From Clostridia bacterium (lineage in GTDB: Bacteria; Bacillota; Clostridia; Oscillospirales; RGIG7773): a stretch of 11,180 bases of DNA. Below are positions 1 through 5,543 of this stretch, piece by piece (the first letter of the stretch is position 1; each line of letters opens with the position of its first letter). Location of the stretch: assembly GCA_017554835.1 (NCBI GenBank), contig JAFZHO010000139.1, positions 1-11,180 of the forward strand. The letters run 5' to 3'. The notes below the pieces were generated by a model. That model worked only from the letters and a program-made list of their open reading frames with translations. It made no database searches and was not told where the DNA came from. Made by a program: the position numbers and the translations under genes.

Positions 1-34
1 ATTCCCGAATGCTTCGGGCCAATCGTCTTATCAT
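1..34 (-). CDS. start of a leftward gene, possibly ABC exporter (partial)
   Basis: Only the first 11 codons are inside the window. On the minus strand an AGGAGG box (42-47) sits 7 bases before an ATG (32-34), followed by codons for MIRRLARSIRE, running off the left edge. A basic N-terminus of this form, often continuing into YKK, is familiar from Clostridia fused permease/ATPase ABC exporters, but eleven residues cannot prove the family. The start itself is well supported by the ribosome binding site and by a good promoter at 63-91. It diverges from the mgtE transcription unit. Identity is a guess; the presence of a gene start is fairly secure. Confidence 0.5.
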   Translation of the reverse strand, partial: MIRRLARSIRE

Positions 35-62
35 AGTTACGCCTCCTGAATAAATTAGGTTT

Positions 63-91
63 ATTTTACCACTTTCCCTTTAAAATTGCAA
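63..91 (-). promoter_or_regulatory. sigma-A-type promoter for the leftward gene
   Basis: On the minus strand, -35 TTGCAA (86-91), a spacer of exactly 17 bases, and -10 TAAAAT (63-68). Transcription would start near 56, leaving a short leader with the AGGAGG box before the ATG at 34. Both hexamers are close to consensus. Not tested experimentally. Confidence 0.6.
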
Positions 92-100
92 CGGGTATAT

Positions 101-134
101 GAAAATGACCTGCCGTAGCAGGCAGGCCATTTTC
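101..134. terminator. hairpin with terminator-like flanks between divergent genes
   Basis: Arms at 101-114 (GAAAATGACCTGCC) and 121-134 (GGCAGGCCATTTTC) pair with one mismatch around the loop GTAGCA. The G+C-rich core flanked by A's and T's looks like a bidirectional intrinsic terminator. It is odd to find one here, because the genes on either side point away from it. It could insulate the two promoters, be a protein-binding site, or be the end of a small transcript. Confidence 0.5.
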
Positions 135-181
135 TTCGGGGTCTTAGATAAAAAGAAGAGAGGTAATTTGGTTATCTAAAG

Positions 182-230
182 TAACCAATGATAGAACCGA
201 CGGTTTTGTTGGCGGTGCTATCATTGGTCA
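182..230. repeat. long inverted repeat upstream of the mgtE promoter
   Basis: ACCAATGATAG (184-194) is exactly complementary to CTATCATTGGT (218-228). An inner pairing of ACCG (196-199) with CGGT (213-216) extends the stem, and a smaller nested palindrome AACCGACGGTT lies at 195-205. No T-run follows, so it is not a standard terminator. It lies about 90 bases before the mgtE promoter and could be an operator region, a small RNA, or a relic of an inserted element. A palindrome GTTTGCAAAC at 278-287 is a second possible operator. I see no gene from 35 to 379. Confidence 0.45.
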
Positions 231-319
231 CCTTATGGTTTAAATTATAAGAGGCGACTTTGAATAAGTGGTGAAGGGTTTGCAAACAAAATGCATATTT
301 TTTTGTGAACACCGAAAGA

Positions 320-348
320 TTGACAGATAGCCCCTTTGGGTATAAAAT
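320..348 (+). promoter_or_regulatory. sigma-A-type promoter for the uORF-mgtE unit
   Basis: Consensus -35 TTGACA (320-325), a 17-base spacer and -10 TAAAAT (343-348). The predicted transcript starts near 355, giving a leader of about 140 bases before the mgtE start at 495. That length fits the leader-borne control proposed for the structures at 421-487. Confidence 0.7.
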
Positions 349-379
349 AGGAGTAACTATATGCGAAAGGAGAAACACC

Positions 380-460
380 ATGGATTCTGGTAGTATACCC
401 GGTCGAAGTACCCAATTTAAGAAGCCGTTTCCCGGTGTTTGTCTATCTCTTGCCGGGTGA
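380..460 (+). CDS. 26-codon upstream ORF in the mgtE leader
   Basis: A short ORF has its own ribosome binding site: AAAGGAG (366-372), 7 bases, then ATG (380-382); stop TGA at 458-460. The peptide begins MDSGSIPGRS, ends in CLSLAG and has prolines at residues 7, 16 and 18. It ends 34 bases before the mgtE start. Magnesium transporter leaders in enterobacteria (mgtL of mgtA) use proline-containing leader peptides to sense translation speed; similarity in concept is inference only. The segment between its ribosome binding site and start (373-379, AAACACC) can pair with GGTGTTT (434-440), so translation could be self-regulated. I recognise no homologue, and it may be non-coding. Confidence 0.4.
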   Translation: MDSGSIPGRSTQFKKPFPGVCLSLAG

Positions 461-487
461 GGGCTTCACTTTTCAGTGAAGGAGGAG
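421..487 (+). promoter_or_regulatory. mgtE: competing leader hairpins before the mgtE ribosome binding site
   Basis: Hairpin A: GAAGCC (421-426) pairs with GGCTTC (462-467), with inner CCCGG (431-435) pairing CCGGG (453-457). Hairpin B: CTTCACT (464-470) pairs perfectly with AGTGAAG (475-481) around a four-base loop and covers the first base of the Shine-Dalgarno GGAGGAG (481-487). A and B share bases 464-467 and cannot both form. An alternative partner for 453-458 is ACCCGG at 397-402. A ribosome on the upstream ORF would disrupt A. This resembles translational attenuation of the transporter gene, but no energy calculation was made. Confidence 0.4.
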
Positions 488-494
488 ACCCTGA

Positions 495-902
495 TTGCAA
501 GAACGATTTGAAATTATGGAAAAGGCCATCGAAAAAATGCTGGCCGAAAAGAAATATGCCACCTTGCGGGATATTCTTGTGACAATGAACCCGGCGGATA
601 TTGCGGCGATTTTCTCCAATGTAGAGGAAAGTGGCCTACCGCTATTATTCCGTTTACTCCCCAAGGAACTGGCGGCAGAAACCTTTGTGGAAATGGAGCC
701 GGAAGATCAGGAAATGCTGATCCGCACCTTTTCCGATAACGAGCTGAAAGAAGTTGTCGACGAGCTTTATGCTGACGATGCAGCAGCTTTGATCGAAGAA
801 ATGCCTGCCAATGTGGTAAAAAGAATTTTGAAGCAGGCAGATCCGGAAATGCGCCGCTCCATCAATCAGATCCTGCGGTATCCTGATAATTCTGCAGGAT
901 AA
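495..902 (+). CDS. mgtE: magnesium transporter MgtE, N-terminal domain only (truncated)
   Basis: MgtE proteins are dimeric inner-membrane Mg2+ channels: a cytoplasmic helical N domain, two CBS domains and five membrane helices, about 450 residues in all. Only 135 residues are present here. They match the N domain: a helical superhelix with repeated motifs such as MNPADIAAIF, LLFRLLPKELAAETF, ELYADDAAALIEEMPANVVKRIL and a final RYPDNSAG, where intact MgtE normally continues with SIMT and the first CBS domain. The chosen start is TTG (495), with GGAGGAG 7 bases upstream; ATG at 516 is a less well placed alternative. The break falls at the 887-901 junction and the stop at 900-902 belongs to foreign sequence. 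The fragment cannot transport Mg2+. Higher G+C and AAT-GT codon pairs set it apart from the rest of the window. Confidence 0.85.
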   Translation: MQERFEIMEKAIEKMLAEKKYATLRDILVTMNPADIAAIFSNVEESGLPLLFRLLPKELAAETFVEMEPEDQEMLIRTFSDNELKEVVDELYADDAAALIEEMPANVVKRILKQADPEMRRSINQILRYPDNSAG

Positions 903-1840
903 TAGGCAGTAGTAAGAACGCCGTTTGGTGTCTCTGCTATCCACTGGATAATAAATGTATCTATCCCTGCTTCCAAAAGCTCATCAAAATGATTATTCCA
1001 ACGAGTCTGAGACCAGCTAGCGCTTAGCCCCGGCTGAATGAAGTCACCTGTTATCAAAGGTCGTGAAGGTTTTTCCTCCTTTTCTTCTGAAACCTCGGAA
1101 GTAGGTTCAAAGGTTATCTCGTCTGAAGGTTCAGAGGTTATCTCTTCCGTAATCTCTGAGGTTATCTCTTCTGTAATTTCTGAAGTTATCTCTTTTTCCG
1201 CATTTTCAAGATATACGCAAATAACCTTTGCTATCTGGGCTCTTGTTGTGTTATCAAAGGGTTTGAAATTGCCCTTTTCATCCCCTGAAAAAATGCCTTT
1301 TTCGTAGCAATATCCCATTGCGCCTTTTGCATAATCAGGAATAGTATCCCTATCCTCAACGGTAGCAGGGATTTTATCTGCATACGTTTTTAGTTCCTCG
1401 TCGGTTTTATCAAGACGGGCAATTCCAAGGGCCATATCGCATCTTTTAATACTATCTGAAACGCCAAATTCTTCCTTGCTATACCCTTTCATAATTCCTG
1501 TTGAAACTGCTTTTTTAACAAATTCCTCATACCAGGAGCCTGAAACAACGTCGGAAAACTCCGATGTAATTCCCTTATCCTCTTTTGGAATTCCAAGAAC
1601 AAGAACCTTTGCGAATTGCTCCCTCGTAAGAAGTCCTTCCGGGTTGAATTTTCCTCCGCCGATACCATCAAGAATACCGCGGTCAACCATTTTTTCGATA
1701 TAAACGTTTGCCCATTCAGATACAGTTCCCATAACGTCTGTAAAGGTGGATTCCTTTGCACTTGCAGTTGCAAATAAAATTGTGCTTATGCATCCAAGAA
1801 TCATAATAATTGCCAGAACCAAGGCCATAATACGTTTCAT
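866..1840 (-). CDS. secreted S-layer-anchored protein: three SLH domains plus DUF4434, C-terminus cut
   Basis: Starts at ATG 1838-1840 with GGAGGG (1846-1851) upstream. Residues 1-28 are a signal peptide (basic start, hydrophobic core, ASA cleavage motif before K29). Three SLH motifs follow at about 33-75, 93-137 and 160-205, with the typical phrases FNPEGLLTREQFAKVL, GYSKEEFG and FKPFDNTTRAQIAKVI; these bind pyruvylated wall polymer. Residues 214-258 form an acidic Glu/Thr/Ser linker. From 260 (RPLITGDFIQPGL) a DUF4434 domain begins, a glycoside-hydrolase-like TIM barrel, but only about 58 native residues remain. The last residues (SGYRRI) are read-through of mgtE antisense. Likely a surface glycosidase in the intact genome. 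It lies 17 bases after its paralogue's stop, so it is probably co-transcribed. Confidence 0.85.
   Translation of the reverse strand: MKRIMALVLAIIMILGCISTILFATASAKESTFTDVMGTVSEWANVYIEKMVDRGILDGIGGGKFNPEGLLTREQFAKVLVLGIPKEDKGITSEFSDVVSGSWYEEFVKKAVSTGIMKGYSKEEFGVSDSIKRCDMALGIARLDKTDEELKTYADKIPATVEDRDTIPDYAKGAMGYCYEKGIFSGDEKGNFKPFDNTTRAQIAKVICVYLENAEKEITSEITEEITSEITEEITSEPSDEITFEPTSEVSEEKEEKPSRPLITGDFIQPGLSASWSQTRWNNHFDELLEAGIDTFIIQWIAETPNGVLTTAYYPAELSGYRRI
887..901. other. junction between two unrelated, oppositely oriented genes
   Basis: MgtE homology on the plus strand stops at codon GGA (897-899), and DUF4434 homology on the minus strand stops near residue 317-318 (887-892). Both genes could naturally contain the shared bases TTCTGCAGGAT around 890-900: SAG codons in one, YPAE codons in the other. 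The overlap of some 11-14 bases makes this a microhomology joint. It may be an assembly or amplification chimera, or a real inversion or deletion. Confidence 0.7.
969..1000 (-). repeat. 32-base identical segment shared by the two DUF4434 genes (copy 1)
   Basis: Bases 969-1000 are identical to 2704-2735, in the same orientation. They encode the NNHFDELLEAG stretch of both DUF4434 domains. Flanking sequence (about 905-1065 against 2640-2800) is also visibly similar, with a further 16-base match over the GVL region, so the copies arose by duplication. Perfect repeats of this size can drive recombination or confuse assembly. Confidence 0.85.
1130..1192 (-). repeat. tandem EITSEITE repeat in the SLH protein linker
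   Basis: Residues 217-237 are two and a half copies of the eight-residue unit EITSEITE, encoded by 24-base units differing mainly at silent positions. Such acidic, threonine-rich linkers separate wall-binding modules from catalytic ones. Repeat number is likely to vary between strains through slippage. Confidence 0.7.
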
Positions 1841-1857
1841 ATTTTCCCTCCTGAATT

Positions 1858-2816
1858 TTAATCCTCGGCAATAATGCCGTTATTTTTATAATCAAGATAT
1901 TTTTCGTGGTAATTTCCCGGTTTTTTTCTCACCGTTGCATAATAATGAGAATAGGAAAAGCATACGTGCTTTGTTACGTATTTATCAGTTATATTAAGCT
2001 GCTGAACTATTCTCGGCAGTGGAGATGCGCACCATTTTGCACGGATATGGACCTCGTTATTTGCCCAGAATTCACGTTTTTGTTAGTGTCTGCCGCTTTT
2101 TTTATAGCATCAAAATATCCGTCAAGAAGCTCTATATCCATATGCCCTGCACCAATTGCATCCTGCATAGTGAAGATATCGCCTTTTCGAAATCTTGCCA
2201 GGGAGAAGAATTTTTTCCACTCCTCCAAAGTTTTTTCCACCGAAGTCGTTCTTCTGACAAAGGGCGAAACAACAAAGGGCATACTACTATCAAGCTTTGT
2301 TAAATAATTGAGGATAATATTTATCATTTCGGCAAAGGATTCTTCTTTTCCGCCCATACCGTTATACATCTCAAACCACCAATAAAATCCTGCCAGGGCA
2401 TTTGGGTATTTTTTCTTATAAAGATTATAAATTTCAGTAGCAACCTCGTTTCCTATCTCAGATTGCATAATGTTCCAGTCCCTATCATAAATCCCCTTGG
2501 ACCACCATTCTGGTGCAGAATTCAGCCCGACATAAACCTTTATGCCTCTTTCTTCCGCGGCTTTCAGACATTTTTCAAGCATATGGGAATTTTCATAGGT
2601 TTCGGATTTTTCCCGGTTTTCTAATTTGGCAGGATAATGGGCTTTATTAAGAACGCCGTTTGGAGTAGTGGCTATCCACTGAATAATAAAAGTATCCATT
2701 CCCGCTTCCAAAAGCTCATCAAAATGATTATTCCAGACTTCCTGCGTCCATAAATCGCATAACCCCGGTTGAATAAAATCCCCCGTAATCAATGGCCTTT
2801 TTGAAGATAACTCCAT
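1858..2816 (-). CDS. cytoplasmic DUF4434 glycoside-hydrolase-like protein, one-base frameshift
   Basis: Starts at ATG 2814-2816 after GGAGGGAG (2822-2829); no signal peptide, so cytoplasmic. Residues 7-60 (RPLITGDFIQPG, AGMDTFIIQWIATTPNG) open a DUF4434 barrel. Further strand-end motifs are GLNSAPEWW (about 97-105), FYWWFEMYN (144-152, candidate acid E149) and FTMQDAIG (215-222). The uninterrupted frame stops at 2007 with an unnatural tail. In another frame, from about 2080 down to TAA 1858-1860, the protein continues convincingly: EFWANNEVH (second candidate catalytic Glu), then IVQQLNITDKYV and HYYATVRKK, ending GIIAED. The total of 959 bases is one short of a multiple of three, so a single missing base explains everything. 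Restored length is about 319 residues. It is either a sequencing error or a recent pseudogene. Substrate unknown. Confidence 0.8.
2704..2735 (-). repeat. 32-base identical segment shared by the two DUF4434 genes (copy 2)
   Basis: Exact direct copy of 969-1000, lying inside the codons for the conserved NNHFDELLEAG segment of this DUF4434 gene. Confidence 0.85.
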
Positions 2817-2845
2817 TTTTTCTCCCTCCTGCCAAAAATAATTCT

Positions 2846-2885
2846 CACCGCATCTGTAAAGTTAAATACCTTTTCAGATGCGGTG
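2846..2885 (-). terminator. intercistronic hairpin after the transketolase genes
   Basis: CACCGCATCTG (2846-2856) and CAGATGCGGTG (2875-2885) form a perfect 11-base-pair stem around an 18-base loop, in the 84-base gap between the transketolase stop and the DUF4434 start. On the transcribed strand it is followed by GAGAATTATTTTTGG, an imperfect T-rich tail. It could be a leaky terminator, an mRNA-stability element, or an attenuator reducing expression of the DUF4434 genes. The large loop weakens a simple terminator reading. Confidence 0.55.
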
Positions 2886-2900
2886 GTGAAAATTAATTTT

Positions 2901-3839
2901 TTATTTAAGAATTTCTTTTGCTTTAGCAATTATATTTTCTGAATTTAATCCGTAGAAATCAAGAACCTGTTTTGCAGGGCCTGACATACCAAATTCATCG
3001 TTAACGCTTACGCTCTCAACTCTTGTTGGACAGTTTTTGCATAAAACGTCGCATACGGCGCTGGTTAAGCCACCGATTTTGCTATGTTCCTCTGCAACTA
3101 CGATGCCTTTTGTTTCTTTTGCGGCTTTTATAATAATTTCTTCGTCAATAGGTTTAATAGTATGGATATTGATAACTCTTGCATCTATGTTTTCTTTTGA
3201 AAGTTCTTCTGCTGCATCAAGAGCTCTCTCAACCATAAGACCCGTTGCGATAATGGTAATATCTTTACCCTCTCTTACTGTAACGCCTTTGCCAAGTTTG
3301 AACTGGTATCCCTCTTCGTTAATCTGAGCAGATGCAAGACGGGATAATCTGATATAGAAAGGACCTTTTGTATCAAGTGCGGCTTTTACTGCGTATTTTG
3401 TTTCAAGGTCATCGCAAGGACAGATAACAGTCATTCCGGGAATAGTTCTCATAAGAGCAATATCCTCGTTACACTGATGGGTTGCGCCATCTTCACCAAC
3501 GGAAAGGCCTGCATGAGTTGCGCAGATTTTAACGTTAAGTTTTGGGTAACCAACGGAGTTTCTGACCTGCTCAAATGCTCTTCCTGCTGCAAACATTGCA
3601 AACGAACTTGCAACGGGAATTTTGCCCGTTGAAGCAAGGCCTGCCGCAACGCCTATCATATTTGCCTCTGCGATACCGCAGTCAAAAAATCTTTCGGGGT
3701 ATTTTGCTTTAAAAACTCCGGTCTTTGTTGCTGCTGCAAGGTCAGCATCCAAAACTACCAAATCCTCATATTTGGAGCATAACTCGGTTATAGCTTTACC
3801 GTAGCTTTCTCTTGTTGCTATTAATTTTTCCTTATTCAT
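2901..3839 (-). CDS. tkt: transketolase, C-terminal subunit (Pyr and C domains)
   Basis: One half of a split transketolase (312 residues, the usual size for this subunit). With the N-terminal subunit it transfers two-carbon ketol units between sugar phosphates in the non-oxidative pentose phosphate pathway, in the cytoplasm. The pyrimidine-binding domain covers about 1-165. FDCGIAEANMIGVAAGLA holds E58, the family glutamate that activates the thiamine ring; SSFAMFAAGRAFEQVRN and ICATHAGLSVGEDGATHQ are typical. The C-terminal domain follows from about 185 (VTVREGKDITIIATG, RVINIHTIKPID, VVAEEHSKIGGL). Start ATG 3837-3839 lies 2 bases after the upstream subunit's stop, with GGAGG (3847-3851) inside that gene's end, so the two are translationally coupled. 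No defects seen. Confidence 0.95.
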   Translation of the reverse strand: MNKEKLIATRESYGKAITELCSKYEDLVVLDADLAAATKTGVFKAKYPERFFDCGIAEANMIGVAAGLASTGKIPVASSFAMFAAGRAFEQVRNSVGYPKLNVKICATHAGLSVGEDGATHQCNEDIALMRTIPGMTVICPCDDLETKYAVKAALDTKGPFYIRLSRLASAQINEEGYQFKLGKGVTVREGKDITIIATGLMVERALDAAEELSKENIDARVINIHTIKPIDEEIIIKAAKETKGIVVAEEHSKIGGLTSAVCDVLCKNCPTRVESVSVNDEFGMSGPAKQVLDFYGLNSENIIAKAKEILK

Positions 3840-3841
3840 GA

Positions 3842-4684
3842 TTATGCCTCCAATTCTTTCGCGATTTTTTCAAGATCTGCCATTGCAATATTATACTGCT
3901 CCTCGTTTGGTGCAGCGCCGTGCCAGGAAACGTTATTTTCCATAAATGAAACGCCTTTACCTTTTACGGATTTCATAATGATTGCAGTAGGTCTATCTTT
4001 TTCTGCCTTGAAAGCTTCAACCGCATTTTTGATTTCTTCAAGTGAATGAGCATCGATAACAATTACGTTAAAACCGAATGCTTTTAATTTCTCATCAATG
4101 GGGTATGGAGACATAACCTCATCAACAGGACCATCTATCTGAAGATTATTATTATCAATAAAAGCGCAAAGATTTGAAAGTTTATAATGATTTGCAAACA
4201 TAAACGCTTCCCAAACCTGACCTTCCTGAATTTCGCCATCGCCAAGCACAGCATAAACGTTATAATTCTTATTGGAAATCTTTGCAGAAAGAGCCATTCC
4301 GCAGGCAGCAGAAATGCCCTGGCCTAAAGAACCCGTAGTCATATCAACGCCGGGAATATGCTTCATATCAGGATGGCCCTGAAGCATTGCATTAAGCTGA
4401 CGAAGTTTTAAAAGTTCATCAGTTCCAAAATATCCTTTCAATGCCAAAGTAGCATATAGAGCAGGTGCAGTATGCCCTTTTGAAAGAACGAATCTATCTC
4501 TATCCGGATCTTTTGGATTATTTGGGTTTACATTCATTTCGCAAAAATAAAGATAAGCAAGAACATCACTTATGGATAAAGACCCACCGGGATGTCCGCT
4601 TTTTGCCTTATAAACAGCGGTAACGGCGCCTTTTCTGATGTCGTTAGCCACTTTTTTAAGGTATTCGGGGTTAAATTCTTTCAT
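3842..4684 (-). CDS. tkt: transketolase, N-terminal subunit (TPP-binding)
   Basis: The other half of the split transketolase (280 residues, normal length). It binds the diphosphate of thiamine through Mg2+: GDG at 148-150 and NNN ending at 180 form the TPP motif (VLGDGEIQEGQVWEA to FIDNNN). SGHPGGSLS at 29-37, SKGHTAPALYA at 68-78, GHPD at 103-106 and TTGSLGQG at 116-123 are family landmarks, including the substrate-contacting histidines H31, H71 and H104. Split transketolases are common in Clostridia and archaea. It follows the transaldolase gene by 23 bases and precedes the C-terminal subunit by 2. The ribosome binding site is weak (AAAGGTTTGAAAAG region), which may reduce its expression relative to its partner. 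Confidence 0.95.
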   Translation of the reverse strand: MKEFNPEYLKKVANDIRKGAVTAVYKAKSGHPGGSLSISDVLAYLYFCEMNVNPNNPKDPDRDRFVLSKGHTAPALYATLALKGYFGTDELLKLRQLNAMLQGHPDMKHIPGVDMTTGSLGQGISAACGMALSAKISNKNYNVYAVLGDGEIQEGQVWEAFMFANHYKLSNLCAFIDNNNLQIDGPVDEVMSPYPIDEKLKAFGFNVIVIDAHSLEEIKNAVEAFKAEKDRPTAIIMKSVKGKGVSFMENNVSWHGAAPNEEQYNIAMADLEKIAKELEA

Positions 4685-4707
4685 TTCTTTTCAAACCTTT
4701 CCGTTTT

Positions 4708-5352
4708 TTATTTGGGAACACTCTCCCAATCTTTTAAAAAAGCATCTATTCCTTTTTGGGTCAAAGGATGAGATACCATTTGTTCAATAATTTTATAAGG
4801 GACAGTTGCAATATGAGCGCCTTTTTTTGCAGCATTTATAACGTGAACAGGATGGCGCACCGATGCGGCAATTATTTGGGTTTTTATGCCGTGGGTTTTA
4901 AAAATCCCAGAAATATCCTCAATCAGAATAAATCCATCCCAACCTACATCATCAACTCTGCCTAAAAAGGGACTGACGTAGCTTGCTCCTGCCAAGCCTG
5001 CCAAAAGTGCCTGAGAAGCCGAGAAAATCAAGGTTACATTAGTTTTTATTCCAAGTTCCGAAAGTTTTTTAACTGCTTTTAATCCCTCTGAACACATTGG
5101 AATTTTTATAACGATATTCTTATGAATTTTCGAAAGCTTCAGAGCTTCCTCGATCATTTTATCCGCTTGGAGAGAAATAACCTCGGCAGAAATGGGACCA
5201 TCAACGATTAATGCAATCTCCTTTATAACCTCTATAAAATCCCGCCCCTCTCTTGCAATAAGAGACGGGTTGGTGGTTACTCCCGAAATAACTCCTAAAT
5301 CGTTGGCTTTTTTAATTTCTTCTACGTTTGCTGTGTCAACAAAAAGTTTCAT
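4708..5352 (-). CDS. tal: small-type transaldolase (TalC/FSA family)
   Basis: 214-residue class I aldolase of the decameric TalC/fructose-6-phosphate aldolase family. The Schiff-base lysine is K83 in NIVIKIPMCSEG; D6 in FVDTAN and the TTNPSL motif (26-31) are conserved. At the position that separates the two activities (Phe in E. coli TalB, Tyr in FSA), this protein reads SPFLGRVDD with F129, so I predict transaldolase (dihydroxyacetone transfer between sedoheptulose-7-P and glyceraldehyde-3-P) rather than fructose-6-phosphate aldolase. I chose the ATG at 5350-5352 because AGGAAAGG (5360-5367) lies 7 bases before it; an ATG at 5373 would add seven unlikely residues. First gene of the leftward unit; with transketolase it completes the non-oxidative pentose phosphate shuttle. 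Confidence 0.93.
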   Translation of the reverse strand: MKLFVDTANVEEIKKANDLGVISGVTTNPSLIAREGRDFIEVIKEIALIVDGPISAEVISLQADKMIEEALKLSKIHKNIVIKIPMCSEGLKAVKKLSELGIKTNVTLIFSASQALLAGLAGASYVSPFLGRVDDVGWDGFILIEDISGIFKTHGIKTQIIAASVRHPVHVINAAKKGAHIATVPYKIIEQMVSHPLTQKGIDAFLKDWESVPK

Positions 5353-5376
5353 TATATGACCTTTCCTGACCATAAT

Positions 5377-5405
5377 ATTTTACACTAAAAATATATTATA
5401 ATCAA
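5377..5405 (-). promoter_or_regulatory. candidate promoter of the transaldolase-transketolase unit
   Basis: On the minus strand, -35 TTGATT (5400-5405), a 17-base spacer and -10 TAAAAT (5377-5382). Transcription would begin near 5370, giving a leader of roughly 18 bases that still contains the AGGAAAGG ribosome binding site. Confidence 0.5.
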
Positions 5406-5432
5406 TAGTTAAAAGTTATTTATTATATTTAT

Positions 5433-5525
5433 TTGCAATTTAATCTTTTTTATTTATAAAGTGCAATATTTGTCTATATTTTGTTATAGTAATGTCTTGA
5501 ATAAAATTGTCAGTCAATGTAAAAT
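5433..5525 (+). promoter_or_regulatory. candidate promoters of the rightward sugar operon
   Basis: Two possibilities lie in AT-rich sequence. TTGCAA (5433-5438), 16 bases, TATAAA (5455-5460) would give a leader of about 77 bases. TTGAAT (5497-5502), 17 bases, TAAAAT (5520-5525) would start near 5532, at the very edge of the ribosome binding site. The second mirrors the leftward promoter but leaves almost no leader. The sequence alone does not decide between them. Confidence 0.35.
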
Positions 5526-5543
5526 ATTATCAGGGTGATTTAT

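Larger units (their letters stand above)
5372..5530. repeat. mirrored 13-base repeat at both divergent -10 regions
   Basis: ATAATATTTTACA (5372-5384) is the exact reverse complement of TGTAAAATATTAT (5518-5530). Each arm contains the candidate -10 TAAAAT for the transcript leaving on its side, and each is followed within a few bases by a CAGG-type ribosome binding site. The rest of the 191-base spacer is very AT-rich and has no gene. Confidence 0.6.

Noticed and set aside
172..381. 69-codon minus-strand ORF
   Set aside because: It covers the inverted repeat and the mgtE promoter, has no convincing family resemblance and antisenses the upstream ORF; probably chance.
380..410. tRNA 3' fragment, because GSIPGRS-type peptides are often translations of tRNA T-arms
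   Set aside because: No GGTTCRA T-loop and no upstream strand complementary to GTCGAAGTACC to form an acceptor stem, so there is no tRNA here.
135..494. M-box (ykoK) Mg2+ riboswitch upstream of mgtE
   Set aside because: The conserved opening (GGTGAGGCTCC-like) and the usual order of M-box elements are not present; the leader shows an upstream ORF and simple hairpins instead. A covariance-model search would decide.
866..889. SGYRRI end of the SLH protein as a genuine C-terminus
   Set aside because: These codons are the antisense of mgtE codons and do not match the paralogous DUF4434 copy, so they are read-through past the junction.
1906..2307. Plus-strand ORFs of 133 and 94 codons opposite the DUF4434 gene
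   Set aside because: They are antisense shadows; the minus strand in this span encodes a continuous DUF4434 protein once the one-base frameshift is allowed.
5535..5543. GTG start three codons upstream for the ThuA-like protein
   Set aside because: The GTG overlaps the only Shine-Dalgarno-like sequence (AGGGTG); ATG at 5544 has normal spacing.
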